Part shown: piece by piece, positions 1 through 5,743 of the stretch
Layout of the letters: each line of letters starts with the position of its first letter
How positions within the stretch are numbered: position 1 is the stretch's first letter
Source: an uncultured Mollicutes bacterium
GTDB lineage: Bacteria; Bacillota_I; Bacilli_A; RFN20; CAG-449
Direction of reading: 5' to 3'
Length of the DNA: 6,397 nt
Assembly (NCBI GenBank): GCA_900551385.1
Contig: URVS01000087.1
Location: 1 to 6,397 of the forward strand
Program-made: the position numbers and the translations under genes
Notes under the pieces: model-generated
Database searches by the model: none
The model's input: only the letters and a program-made list of their open reading frames with translations
Told to the model about the DNA's origin: nothing

Positions 1-965
1 ATGGTTTAAACGAAGTTATTGAAGATGCATCTGATGTTTCTTGGAATGATTTAATTAAACCTAGTGAAGTATTTGATCACAATGCTTTTAGAAAAATAAG
101 TGACAATACTTATCGATATTTTGGTTATCATAGTGAAGCATTATTTTTCTCATTAACCTATTTAAACTTTGAAATGGCAATTAAGAGTTTAGACGTTGTT
201 GTAGAAAATAATTCTATTAAAGAAATGAATGTTGCTTTATATCGCAATGTATCTGATGAAGATTCTAGTTATATATCAACTTTTATTAAAGTAACATTCT
301 CAAAAAATCCTACAATTAATGAACCAACACCATTTACTATTACTACCCAAAAAGAAATTGAAGATAATAATAGAATTAGTCAAGCATTTAGTAAAATTAA
401 ATCTGGCAACAATTTTGAAGCAATAATTGAAGATTATGGTTCCTACACAAACATGAAAACTAAAATGATTGTGGCAGACAATATCGTTTATTTTGAACAA
501 TATGAAGAATTATCCACAGCAGTTATTAGTTCTCGTGGTTATGTTGAAAAAGAAGGAAAAGTAATTCCATTTGTTGTTGAAACTAATGATCAAGGAGAAA
601 AAACTCCAAAAGCACTTAATTCAGAAAATGTAGAAAAAACATTGAATGACTATATTGGATTTAGTTTAAGTTCTTTAGTATTTACACTTAATGATAACAT
701 TATTGTTCCTAAAACAAATGTAATTGATATTGCTAATTATATGTTTCCACAATTCTTCTCTGATTTCTCATTAAGTTATATGATTGTGGATACATTAAAA
801 ATGAACTTAAACAATAATAATGAAATCACAAAAATTTTATATAACTATAGTCGACCTGTCGGAGATTCTTATCAATCTTACGAAGGAAAAGAATCTATAA
901 CATTTTCAAATTATGGAACTGCGAAGTTAGGACCTAACCTAACTAAAAAGATAAACGCATTATAA
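1..965 (+). CDS. C-terminal part of a beta-rich, probably surface-exposed protein (5' end outside window)
   Basis: The reading frame is open from base 3 and reaches a TAA at 963-965, giving 320 visible residues. The ATG at 174 is an internal methionine: the frame continues upstream with normal-looking protein and there is no Shine-Dalgarno site before it. No catalytic motif or membrane segment is visible. The protein alternates short polar loops with beta-strand-like stretches and seems to contain one and a half copies of a module. Each copy ends in a segment of the type 'LKMNLNNNNEITKILYNY' followed by a T/F-containing strand (about residues 62-105 and again about 260-310). A related segment occurs in the downstream lipoprotein. 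The gene lies 18 bp before that lipoprotein with no terminator between, so the two are probably co-transcribed. By analogy it is likely an exported lipoprotein, perhaps with a LolA/LppX-like beta-sheet fold, but the signal peptide is off the window and the fold is a guess. Confidence 0.75.
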   Translation, partial: GLNEVIEDASDVSWNDLIKPSEVFDHNAFRKISDNTYRYFGYHSEALFFSLTYLNFEMAIKSLDVVVENNSIKEMNVALYRNVSDEDSSYISTFIKVTFSKNPTINEPTPFTITTQKEIEDNNRISQAFSKIKSGNNFEAIIEDYGSYTNMKTKMIVADNIVYFEQYEELSTAVISSRGYVEKEGKVIPFVVETNDQGEKTPKALNSENVEKTLNDYIGFSLSSLVFTLNDNIIVPKTNVIDIANYMFPQFFSDFSLSYMIVDTLKMNLNNNNEITKILYNYSRPVGDSYQSYEGKESITFSNYGTAKLGPNLTKKINAL

Positions 966-970
966 TAAAT

Positions 971-974
971 GGAG
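971..974 (+). promoter_or_regulatory. Ribosome binding site of the lipoprotein gene
   Basis: GGAG lies nine bases before ATG 984 in the 18-bp gap after the upstream stop. The short gap and lack of a hairpin support translation from a shared mRNA. Confidence 0.7.
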
Positions 975-983
975 TAAATATTT

Positions 984-2963
984 ATGAAAAAAGGAAAATT
1001 ATTAATCTTAGTGTTATTACCTCTTGCCCTTGCAAGTTGTAATAACCAAACATTAAATTCATTTACAAGTGGAAGCTCAGTTTCTACCACAATAAATAAC
1101 ACAACATCAACTACTTCACAAGAAATTCTACCTACTGATATTGATATCCAAGTTAATGGAAAATATATTTTAAATAATGGCATTTATGATGTTTTAGTAG
1201 GAGAGGAAATTTCTTTTACTAGCAAAGTTATGCCTGAAAATGCTACTAATAAAGAAATTGTTTATACTATCTCTGATGAACATAAAGATGAAGTATCTCT
1301 TAATAAAGATAAAATCAAATTTCTCAAAGCTGCTAATGAAATTAAAATAAATGTATCTGTTAAAGGGACATCAGTAAACAAAGAATTAATATTTAAAGTT
1401 TCAACTTTGGAATCTAGATTCTTATCATCTTTAAAAAACATTAAAGACTCAACCAAGGCAGCAGAATTAAAAGCAAATAAAGTAACATTCCAAAATTCTT
1501 CTGACAATGTAATCACCGCAGAATTATTTAAAAATGAATTAATTCAAACAACTACATCTGGCTTAAAAATCGTTAGACAAATTAAAAACAACACTTATTA
1601 TGAATATCGTTTTGACGATGGATATCTAATTGAATTTGTAAAAGAAGAAATAACAAAAGATTCACAACAAAAAATAAATTATATTTTTGCTAATAATCAA
1701 TATGGTTTTTATACAATTCTATTTGGAGATAATGGATTAATTAATGATTTTACAAAAAATACAGGTACTCTAAAATGCGAAACTACTTCTGATGGATATA
1801 TTTTATCCACATCTTCTAGTAGCAAAGATTCTATTACAGAAGACGTGACTTATTTAAAAGAAACATTAACATTAAATGTTAAAGAAAATGTTGTTACAAG
1901 ATTTGATTTTGAAAAACAAGAATTTGATTCAGAAACATCTACAACACCTTTAACTACATCATTTATTAAAATGACTTTAGAAGGTACAAGTAAAATAGAA
2001 AATGCAAACTCTATTAATGAAGATGATTTTAAATATGGTGATTTTACTCCTTCTATTTCCACTTCAAACGGAAAATATTATGTAGGAATGACTTATGGCT
2101 TTGATATTGCTTCTAATAACGAAAATGCTTCTGATTTAGTTGATAAAATTACTGTAACTAAAGTTGAAAATGATGGAGAATACGAAGGTGATGTTCTCAC
2201 TTATAATTCTTTAAAAGAAACATTTAAAGTAAACATTGCTGGCAAAGCAAAAATTACTTTTAGATCACAAAGTGGTGTAACTAAAACTATTTCTATTACT
2301 ACATCTAAACGACCAGTTAATAATATCATAATCGATCAAAAAACAAGTCAAATCACACAAGGACAAACTATTAAATTAAGTGCAACTGTTTATCCTAATA
2401 CTGTTTCACAAAATTACGTAGCTAAAATAACTGAAGGTGACTCCCTTGCATTATTAACTAAAAATAGTGATGGCTCTTATTCATTAACTGCTAATGAAAA
2501 TGCCACAGTAGGTGCAACAATTAAAGTAACATTTGAAGCAACCGAACTTAAAGAAGATGGTAGTAAAGCTATTGCAGAAATTACTAAACAGTTAAAAGAA
2601 ATTACTTTAACAATAAAAGAAAAATCATCTTCTTCTGATAATAACTTAGCAGGTGAATGGAATGCAATTAACGATGATGCTGGATATAATCCAGTGTTAG
2701 TATTAAATGCTGATGGTACTGGTACATTAGATTTTTATAACGTAGATTATCCTTATATAAATTCAAGTCTTATATTAGAATGGCAAAATGATAATACAAA
2801 CATTATCACTAAGATAAAAGAACTTGATAATTATGGTGAAGAAATAGAAAGTGAAAATTACATTGTTGAAGAATCTACATACACTAATGGTATTCTAAAA
2901 ATAGTTCTTGGTGATGCTTTTGATTCTAACTTAAAATATAATTTCACATTTCAAAAAGCATAA
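984..2963 (+). CDS. Lipoprotein with bacterial Ig-like (BIG2-type) domains and lipocalin-like C-terminus
   Basis: This is a complete 659-residue gene starting at ATG 984, with GGAG at 971-974, nine bases upstream. The N-terminus is a clear type II signal peptide: basic KKGK, a hydrophobic core, and the lipobox L16-A17-S18-C19, so Cys19 should be lipidated and the protein anchored outside the membrane. Residues about 24-48 are a Ser/Thr/Asn-rich linker. Residues about 51-141 and 443-546 resemble BIG2-type Ig-like domains; the second has the pattern I-x(6)-I-x-x-G-Q-T-I-K-L-S-A-T-V-Y-P-N. Residues about 143-352 form a beta-rich module related in layout to the upstream gene, and 355-440 is another strand-rich segment. 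Residues about 555-659 (GEW start, then LNADGTGTLDF) look like a lipocalin-like small beta-barrel. A role in surface binding or adhesion is inferred only; no enzyme motif is seen. Confidence 0.85.
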   Translation: MKKGKLLILVLLPLALASCNNQTLNSFTSGSSVSTTINNTTSTTSQEILPTDIDIQVNGKYILNNGIYDVLVGEEISFTSKVMPENATNKEIVYTISDEHKDEVSLNKDKIKFLKAANEIKINVSVKGTSVNKELIFKVSTLESRFLSSLKNIKDSTKAAELKANKVTFQNSSDNVITAELFKNELIQTTTSGLKIVRQIKNNTYYEYRFDDGYLIEFVKEEITKDSQQKINYIFANNQYGFYTILFGDNGLINDFTKNTGTLKCETTSDGYILSTSSSSKDSITEDVTYLKETLTLNVKENVVTRFDFEKQEFDSETSTTPLTTSFIKMTLEGTSKIENANSINEDDFKYGDFTPSISTSNGKYYVGMTYGFDIASNNENASDLVDKITVTKVENDGEYEGDVLTYNSLKETFKVNIAGKAKITFRSQSGVTKTISITTSKRPVNNIIIDQKTSQITQGQTIKLSATVYPNTVSQNYVAKITEGDSLALLTKNSDGSYSLTANENATVGATIKVTFEATELKEDGSKAIAEITKQLKEITLTIKEKSSSSDNNLAGEWNAINDDAGYNPVLVLNADGTGTLDFYNVDYPYINSSLILEWQNDNTNIITKIKELDNYGEEIESENYIVEESTYTNGILKIVLGDAFDSNLKYNFTFQKA

Positions 2964-3000
2964 CAAATAAAATTTTTAAAAATAACTTATGAATTAAAAT

Positions 3001-3056
3001 AAACCCAAAAAGTTAGACCGAGAAACCGGAAAAACTTGAGGGTTTTTTGTTTTTTT
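3001..3056 (+). terminator. Rho-independent terminator of the lipoprotein operon, possibly bidirectional
   Basis: AAACCC (3001-3006) pairs with GGGTTT (3040-3045). Inside it AAGTT (3010-3014) pairs with AACTT (3033-3037), and CCG (3018-3020) pairs with CGG (3027-3029) around the six-base loop AGAAAC. The three short helices are separated by purine-only internal loops (AAA opposite GA, and AGA opposite AAA). A T-run interrupted by one G follows (3043-3056). On the minus strand the same hairpin is followed by a weaker T-rich stretch (ATTTTAATT), so it may also end transcripts from the convergent ATPase gene. It begins 38 bp after the lipoprotein stop. Confidence 0.75.
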
Positions 3057-3071
3057 AATACTCTCATTAAC

Positions 3072-3322
3072 TTAACAACTATCTTTATTATGTATAAATG
3101 TCATTGAAGGCAAAAAAAGTCCATCATTATTAACCAATTGACTAACTATTATAATATTTTTTTCCATCTTTTAATTCGAATTGTACCATCTTCATTTACA
3201 ATTGTTTCATCAAGCATAGAATTCTATAATATCGAATTGTATGTTTTTATAATGGATTCTTCTTTGACAGCTGCTATCTCATCAATAGAAATAAATACAG
3301 AATCAGTTATTATTTTAGTATA
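3072..3322 (-). pseudogene. Possible decayed coding fragments, family not recognised
   Basis: This stretch of about 250 bases between the operon terminator and the ATPase stop has no intact gene. On the minus strand, 3322-3149 reads as coding-like protein (…SVFISIDEIAAVKEESIIK…) broken by an in-frame TAG at 3224-3226, then continues as MLDETIVNEDGTIRIKRWKK to a TAA at 3149-3151. A second piece in a different frame, 3143-3072, reads SQLVNNDGLFLPSMTFIHNK and ends in TAA at 3072-3074. There is no start codon with a Shine-Dalgarno site. The purine-first codons and mixed amino-acid composition look more like protein than the low-complexity output of random AT-rich DNA, so I read it as the remnant of a lost gene. 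I cannot name the family, and chance is a real alternative. Confidence 0.3.
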
Positions 3323-4584
3323 TCAATTTTTCCTAATAAGAAATCTATTAAATTAGCATGTAAAACACCATTTTCATCATAAAAACTTGAGATAATATCA
3401 TTTCTTATTATTATCTTCTTAAAAAAATCTTTAGTTAACTTAAGTGAATCAAGTTCAGAATTCATTTTAGTATCTTCTTCGATTCTAAGAGCTGATTGAA
3501 TATATACTTTATTATCAAAATTTTTTACAATAAAATCAATCTCTTTTTGTTTCTTTGCTCCATCTCTTCTATCTTCAATAACACCAACATCAACAGAATA
3601 ACCACGCATAATAAGTTCATTATATATAATGTTTTCCATTATATGTCCTGGATCATTTTGTCTATAATTTAATCTTGAATTTCTAAGGCCTATATCTGTG
3701 TAATAATACTTGTTGGGATAACCAAAATAAGTTTTACCTTTAATATCGTACCTTTTTGCCTCAGATATTAAAAACGCATCTTGTAATTGGTTTAAATACC
3801 TTGTAATTAGTCCTGCATCAATTTTACTTGATGTTTTAACATTAATAGAATTAGCTATATTTGAAGAATTAGTTAATGAACTAATTTGAGAAGCTAGATA
3901 ATTTAATATTTCTTCTAAAACTTCTTCTCTTTTTATTTTTCCGTGTTCAACTAAATCTTTTAAATATATTTCGCTATATAAATTATTAAGATATGCTTTT
4001 TTTTCTTCATCAGTCTTTAAATTTATTAATCCTGGCATTCCACCATATTGCATGTATTCATCCAATAAATCTCTTTTATCAATTTGCTTAAACGAATAAA
4101 TCTCTTTAAAAGATAGTGGATATACTTTTATTTGACTAGATCTACCTCTAAATTCAGTAGCAATATCACTAGATAACATTTTAGAATTAGAACAAGTAAC
4201 ATAACAATCTAAATTTGAATATCCTTTTAATTCATTTAGCATATCATAAATAGTTACAACAATACCACTTTCTTCGTCTTTTACTTCATTAGTTAATTGA
4301 ACTTCATCAATAAATAAATAATATTTATTATCTTTATCATTAGTAACTATATTTTCAACATAATCACATAAAGTAATTGGATTTCTATATTTCAAATATT
4401 TTCGTTTATCTAATTCGATTTTTATGATATTATTTTCTTCAACTCCACTTTTAATCAAATAATCATAAAACAATTCAAATAATAATATAGATTTACCACA
4501 CCTTCTAATGCCCGTGATAACTTTAATGTTACCATCCCACATTTTTGAAATTATTTGATTTAAATAATATACTCTATTTATCAT
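3310..4584 (-). CDS. AAA+ ATPase, AAA_14/DUF4143 family
   Basis: This is a complete 424-residue gene starting at ATG 4582-4584, with AAGGAGAA (4591-4598) ending six bases upstream, and ending in tandem TAA codons (3310-3312, 3307-3309). Walker A is G25-IRRC-G30-K31-S32. Walker B is YLFIDE, with D93 and E94. A sensor-1-like strand, VTCSNSKMLS, covers 129-138, and the EFRGR segment (144-148) holds candidate arginine-finger residues, followed by YPLSF. The family mark YGGMPGL is at 180-186. The C-terminal DUF4143 half has a winged-helix-like region and then a PD-(D/E)xK-nuclease-like pattern: E317 and E323, E348-x-D350, and Q363 after a beta strand. The family is common, often multicopy and patchily distributed; its cellular role is poorly defined and it is often discussed as mobile or defence-associated. 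Length is normal and no break is visible. It is monocistronic here, convergent with the lipoprotein operon and downstream of tRNA-His. Confidence 0.93.
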   Translation of the reverse strand: MINRVYYLNQIISKMWDGNIKVITGIRRCGKSILLFELFYDYLIKSGVEENNIIKIELDKRKYLKYRNPITLCDYVENIVTNDKDNKYYLFIDEVQLTNEVKDEESGIVVTIYDMLNELKGYSNLDCYVTCSNSKMLSSDIATEFRGRSSQIKVYPLSFKEIYSFKQIDKRDLLDEYMQYGGMPGLINLKTDEEKKAYLNNLYSEIYLKDLVEHGKIKREEVLEEILNYLASQISSLTNSSNIANSINVKTSSKIDAGLITRYLNQLQDAFLISEAKRYDIKGKTYFGYPNKYYYTDIGLRNSRLNYRQNDPGHIMENIIYNELIMRGYSVDVGVIEDRRDGAKKQKEIDFIVKNFDNKVYIQSALRIEEDTKMNSELDSLKLTKDFFKKIIIRNDIISSFYDENGVLHANLIDFLLGKIDILK

Positions 4585-4590
4585 AACAAT

Positions 4591-4598
4591 TTCTCCTT
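4591..4598 (-). promoter_or_regulatory. Ribosome binding site of the AAA_14/DUF4143 gene
   Basis: The minus-strand sequence AAGGAGAA lies six bases before ATG 4584. It fixes this methionine as the start. Confidence 0.8.
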
Positions 4599-4607
4599 TA
4601 ATATAGA

Positions 4608-4613
4608 ATTATA
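4608..4613 (-). promoter_or_regulatory. Probable -10 box for the AAA_14/DUF4143 gene
   Basis: A perfect TATAAT on the minus strand would start transcription near 4601, giving a short leader of about 17 bases that carries the Shine-Dalgarno site. No good -35 hexamer sits 16-18 bases further upstream, so the promoter would be weak or factor-assisted. Confidence 0.45.
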
Positions 4614-4741
4614 GCCGTTTTTGTCCTTACTTTTGTATTGATTGCATCATGAATAATCCATTAAAGCAATATAATAACTGAACTTTATACAAAACTAAAA
4701 TCAAACTTTAGTTCTAAATTGAACCATCGCAAAAACAAAAA

Positions 4742-4773
4742 AAAGTTCGACATATTTTACTACATCAAACTTT
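4742..4773 (-). terminator. Rho-independent terminator of tRNA-His
   Basis: On the minus strand, AAAGTTTGA (4773-4765) pairs with TCGAACTTT (4750-4742) through nine pairs including one G-T, around a 14-base loop. The 3' arm runs straight into a T-run continuing to about 4737, then G and five more T. It begins about 12 bases after the tRNA CCA end. Confidence 0.85.
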
Positions 4774-4784
4774 ATAAAACTAAA

Positions 4785-4861
4785 TGGGGCGATTAATCAG
4801 AATCGAACTGACGCATGTCTGGTTCACAGCCAGATGTGTTAACCACTTCACCATAATCGCC
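4785..4861 (-). tRNA. tRNA-His, anticodon GTG
   Basis: The minus strand folds into a full cloverleaf. The acceptor stem GCGATTA pairs with TAATCGC. An encoded G-1 stands opposite discriminator C73, the identity pair of histidine tRNA, and the 3' CCA is encoded (4785-4787). The anticodon stem TCTGG/CCAGA carries the loop CTGTGAA with anticodon GTG. The T arm has GTTCGATTC. The D arm has an A13-A22 mismatch. G34 is the position modified to queuosine in tRNA-His, which gives a loose link to the neighbouring queT gene. It is a single-gene unit with its own promoter and terminator. Confidence 0.97.
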
Positions 4862-4873
4862 ATTTGCCTATTT

Positions 4874-4902
4874 ATTGTAGTAAATTTTAATTAAGTTGTA
4901 AA
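4874..4902 (-). promoter_or_regulatory. Promoter of tRNA-His
   Basis: On the minus strand, TTTACA (4897-4902) and TACAAT (4874-4879) are separated by exactly 17 bases. Each differs from the sigma-A consensus at one position. The -10 ends 12 bases before the tRNA 5' end, so the 5' leader would be only a few bases long. Confidence 0.8.
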
Positions 4903-5001
4903 GAATAAAATTAATTTTAATAAAAATTTGTTATTTTAGCTACTTTAGGTATTTAATTTAGATGTGTTAATAATGATTTTGTTATATTTTATAAAAAGTT
5001 G

Positions 5002-5029
5002 TTGATTTAAATTTTAAATTAAGTAATAT
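5002..5029 (+). promoter_or_regulatory. Probable promoter of queT
   Basis: TTGATT (5002-5007) and TAATAT (5024-5029) are 16 bases apart. Transcription would begin around 5036-5040, just before the first helix of the queT leader. The surrounding DNA is so AT-rich that the -10 assignment could shift by a few bases. Confidence 0.45.
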
Positions 5030-5045
5030 TAAGATACATATATGT

Positions 5046-5116
5046 AGACAGTTCATGAACCATCCTGTCTTTAAACAAAACTCGGACACTTTTTTTGTGC
5101 CTTGGTTCAAAAGGAG
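5046..5116 (+). promoter_or_regulatory. Structured queT leader, candidate preQ1-type riboswitch (pseudoknot)
   Basis: AGACAG (5046-5051) pairs with CTGTCT (5065-5070) and closes a 13-base loop. Seven loop bases, TGAACCA (5056-5062), are perfectly complementary to TGGTTCA (5103-5109), which ends three bases before the Shine-Dalgarno core AGGAG (5112-5116). Between the two pseudoknot strands lie an A-rich linker (5071-5083) and a small hairpin, GGACAC/GTGCC with one bulged A and a T7 loop (5084-5101). An H-type pseudoknot with an embedded hairpin next to the ribosome binding site is the general plan of preQ1-II and preQ1-III riboswitches, which precede queT-family genes. The A-rich tail also recalls preQ1-I aptamers. 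The structure is seen directly; the ligand and class are inferred from the gene controlled. Confidence 0.6.
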
Positions 5117-5121
5117 ATATT

Positions 5122-5625
5122 ATGAATTTAAAAATTAAAAGACTCACCTTTTCTGCCATGATTGCTGCTTTGTATTTTGTATTTTGTTTTGTTGAGCAAT
5201 CATTTGCATCAGGAGCAATTCAATGTAGGTTATCAGAAGCATTTTGTTTATTACCTTTATTTTTTCCTGAAGCAATAATTGGAGTAACAATTGGTTGTTT
5301 AATATTCAATGTTACTAATGGTATTGTATATGATATGATTTTTGGTACATTAGCCACATTAATAGCAGGTATAATTACTTATTTCATCGGTAAATTTATT
5401 AAAAATAAACCATTAAGAATTTTTTTAGGAGGTTTAAGTCCAGTATTATTAAACGCTATTGTAATACCTTTTGTTTTAATCTATGGATATGAGTTAACTG
5501 ATGCATATTTTTATTTATTTTTAACTGTAGGCATTGGTGAAGCGTTAGCAGTTTATATAGCAGGAACTATTATTTATTTTCCTTTAGAGATATTATTTAA
5601 GAAATTTAAATTGATAAATGAATAA
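5122..5625 (+). CDS. queT: QueT family queuosine-precursor (preQ1) transporter
   Basis: This is a 167-residue integral membrane protein of the QueT (DUF988/COG4708) family, the substrate-binding S component of an ECF-type importer for a queuosine precursor such as preQ1. It would work with a shared ECF energy module not present in this window. The family signature I33-Q-C-R-L-S-E-A40 follows the first hydrophobic segment (about 9-26). Further hydrophobic segments lie at about 41-64, 72-92, 100-122 and 128-155. Conserved-looking polar positions include N63, N66-G67 and D71, and a GEALAVY motif begins at 139. The chosen start is ATG 5122, five bases after AGGAG (5112-5116). An in-frame TTG at 5095 would put the ribosome binding site inside the gene and the start inside the leader hairpin, so I reject it. 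Length is typical for the family. Regulation by the upstream pseudoknot leader is likely. Confidence 0.93.
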   Translation: MNLKIKRLTFSAMIAALYFVFCFVEQSFASGAIQCRLSEAFCLLPLFFPEAIIGVTIGCLIFNVTNGIVYDMIFGTLATLIAGIITYFIGKFIKNKPLRIFLGGLSPVLLNAIVIPFVLIYGYELTDAYFYLFLTVGIGEALAVYIAGTIIYFPLEILFKKFKLINE

Positions 5626-5637
5626 TTTATTATTCAT
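5618..5637 (+). repeat. AT-rich inverted repeat overlapping the queT stop codon
   Basis: ATGAATAA (5618-5625) is perfectly complementary to TTATTCAT (5630-5637) around a TTTA loop. The left arm contains the last queT codons and stop. No T-run follows, so it is at best a weak terminator or an mRNA 3'-end stabiliser; chance is possible in such AT-rich DNA. Confidence 0.4.
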
Positions 5638-5656
5638 AACAAAATTTATAAAAAAT

Positions 5657-5683
5657 TTAGCACTCATGTATTGACAGTGCTAA
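5657..5683 (+). promoter_or_regulatory. CIRCE operator 1 (HrcA binding site)
   Basis: TTAGCACTC, nine bases, then CAGTGCTAA. This matches the CIRCE consensus TTAGCACTC-N9-GAGTGCTAA except for C instead of G at the first base of the right arm. It overlaps the -35 box of the clpB promoter. Confidence 0.95.
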
Positions 5684-5698
5684 ATAATGTGATATACT
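5671..5698 (+). promoter_or_regulatory. Promoter of clpB
   Basis: TTGACA (5671-5676, perfect consensus) and TATACT (5693-5698) are 16 bases apart, with TG at 5689-5691 close upstream of the -10. The -35 lies within CIRCE 1 and the -10 between the two CIRCE elements. The expected start site, about 5704-5706, falls at the left edge of CIRCE 2. Confidence 0.88.
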
Positions 5699-5702
5699 AT
5701 AT

Positions 5703-5729
5703 TTAGCATTCAGAGATAAAGAGTGCTAA
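5703..5729 (+). promoter_or_regulatory. CIRCE operator 2 (HrcA binding site)
   Basis: TTAGCATTC, nine bases, then GAGTGCTAA, with one departure from consensus (T for C at position 7 of the left arm). As RNA this departure leaves a G-U pair, so the nine-pair hairpin survives in the transcript. The hairpin ends at 5729, one base before the Shine-Dalgarno AGGAGG (5731-5736), so it could also affect translation or mRNA stability. Confidence 0.93.
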
Positions 5730-5743
5730 AAGGAGGTCACATT

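Noticed and set aside
174..176. ATG as the start of the first protein
   Set aside because: The same frame is open to the window edge with normal protein sequence and there is no ribosome binding site before this ATG, so it is an internal methionine.
911..1183. Antisense open frames opposite the two surface-protein genes
   Set aside because: They have no ribosome binding sites or recognisable protein features and mirror the codon pattern of the plus-strand genes.
3138..3356. Open frame of 72 codons on the plus strand
   Set aside because: It starts with TTG, has no Shine-Dalgarno site, overlaps the 3' end of the convergent ATPase gene and encodes low-complexity hydrophobic sequence. It is a shadow frame.
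4785..4861. tRNA-His as an attachment site for an integrated element containing the ATPase gene
   Set aside because: I found no second copy of the tRNA 3' end across 2964-4784 and no integrase gene.
4960..4970. AGATGTGTTAA repeated from inside the tRNA gene (4832-4842)
   Set aside because: It is an isolated 11-base match with no extended similarity around it, most likely chance.
5095..5121. TTG at 5095 as the queT start, adding nine residues
   Set aside because: It lies in the loop of the leader hairpin, has no Shine-Dalgarno site, and the extra residues include the real ribosome binding site of ATG 5122.
5734..5740. Possible CtsR operator (AGGTCAC) at the clpB ribosome binding site
   Set aside because: CtsR needs tandem GGTCAAA-type heptads; only one partial copy is present and it is explained by the Shine-Dalgarno AGGAGG.
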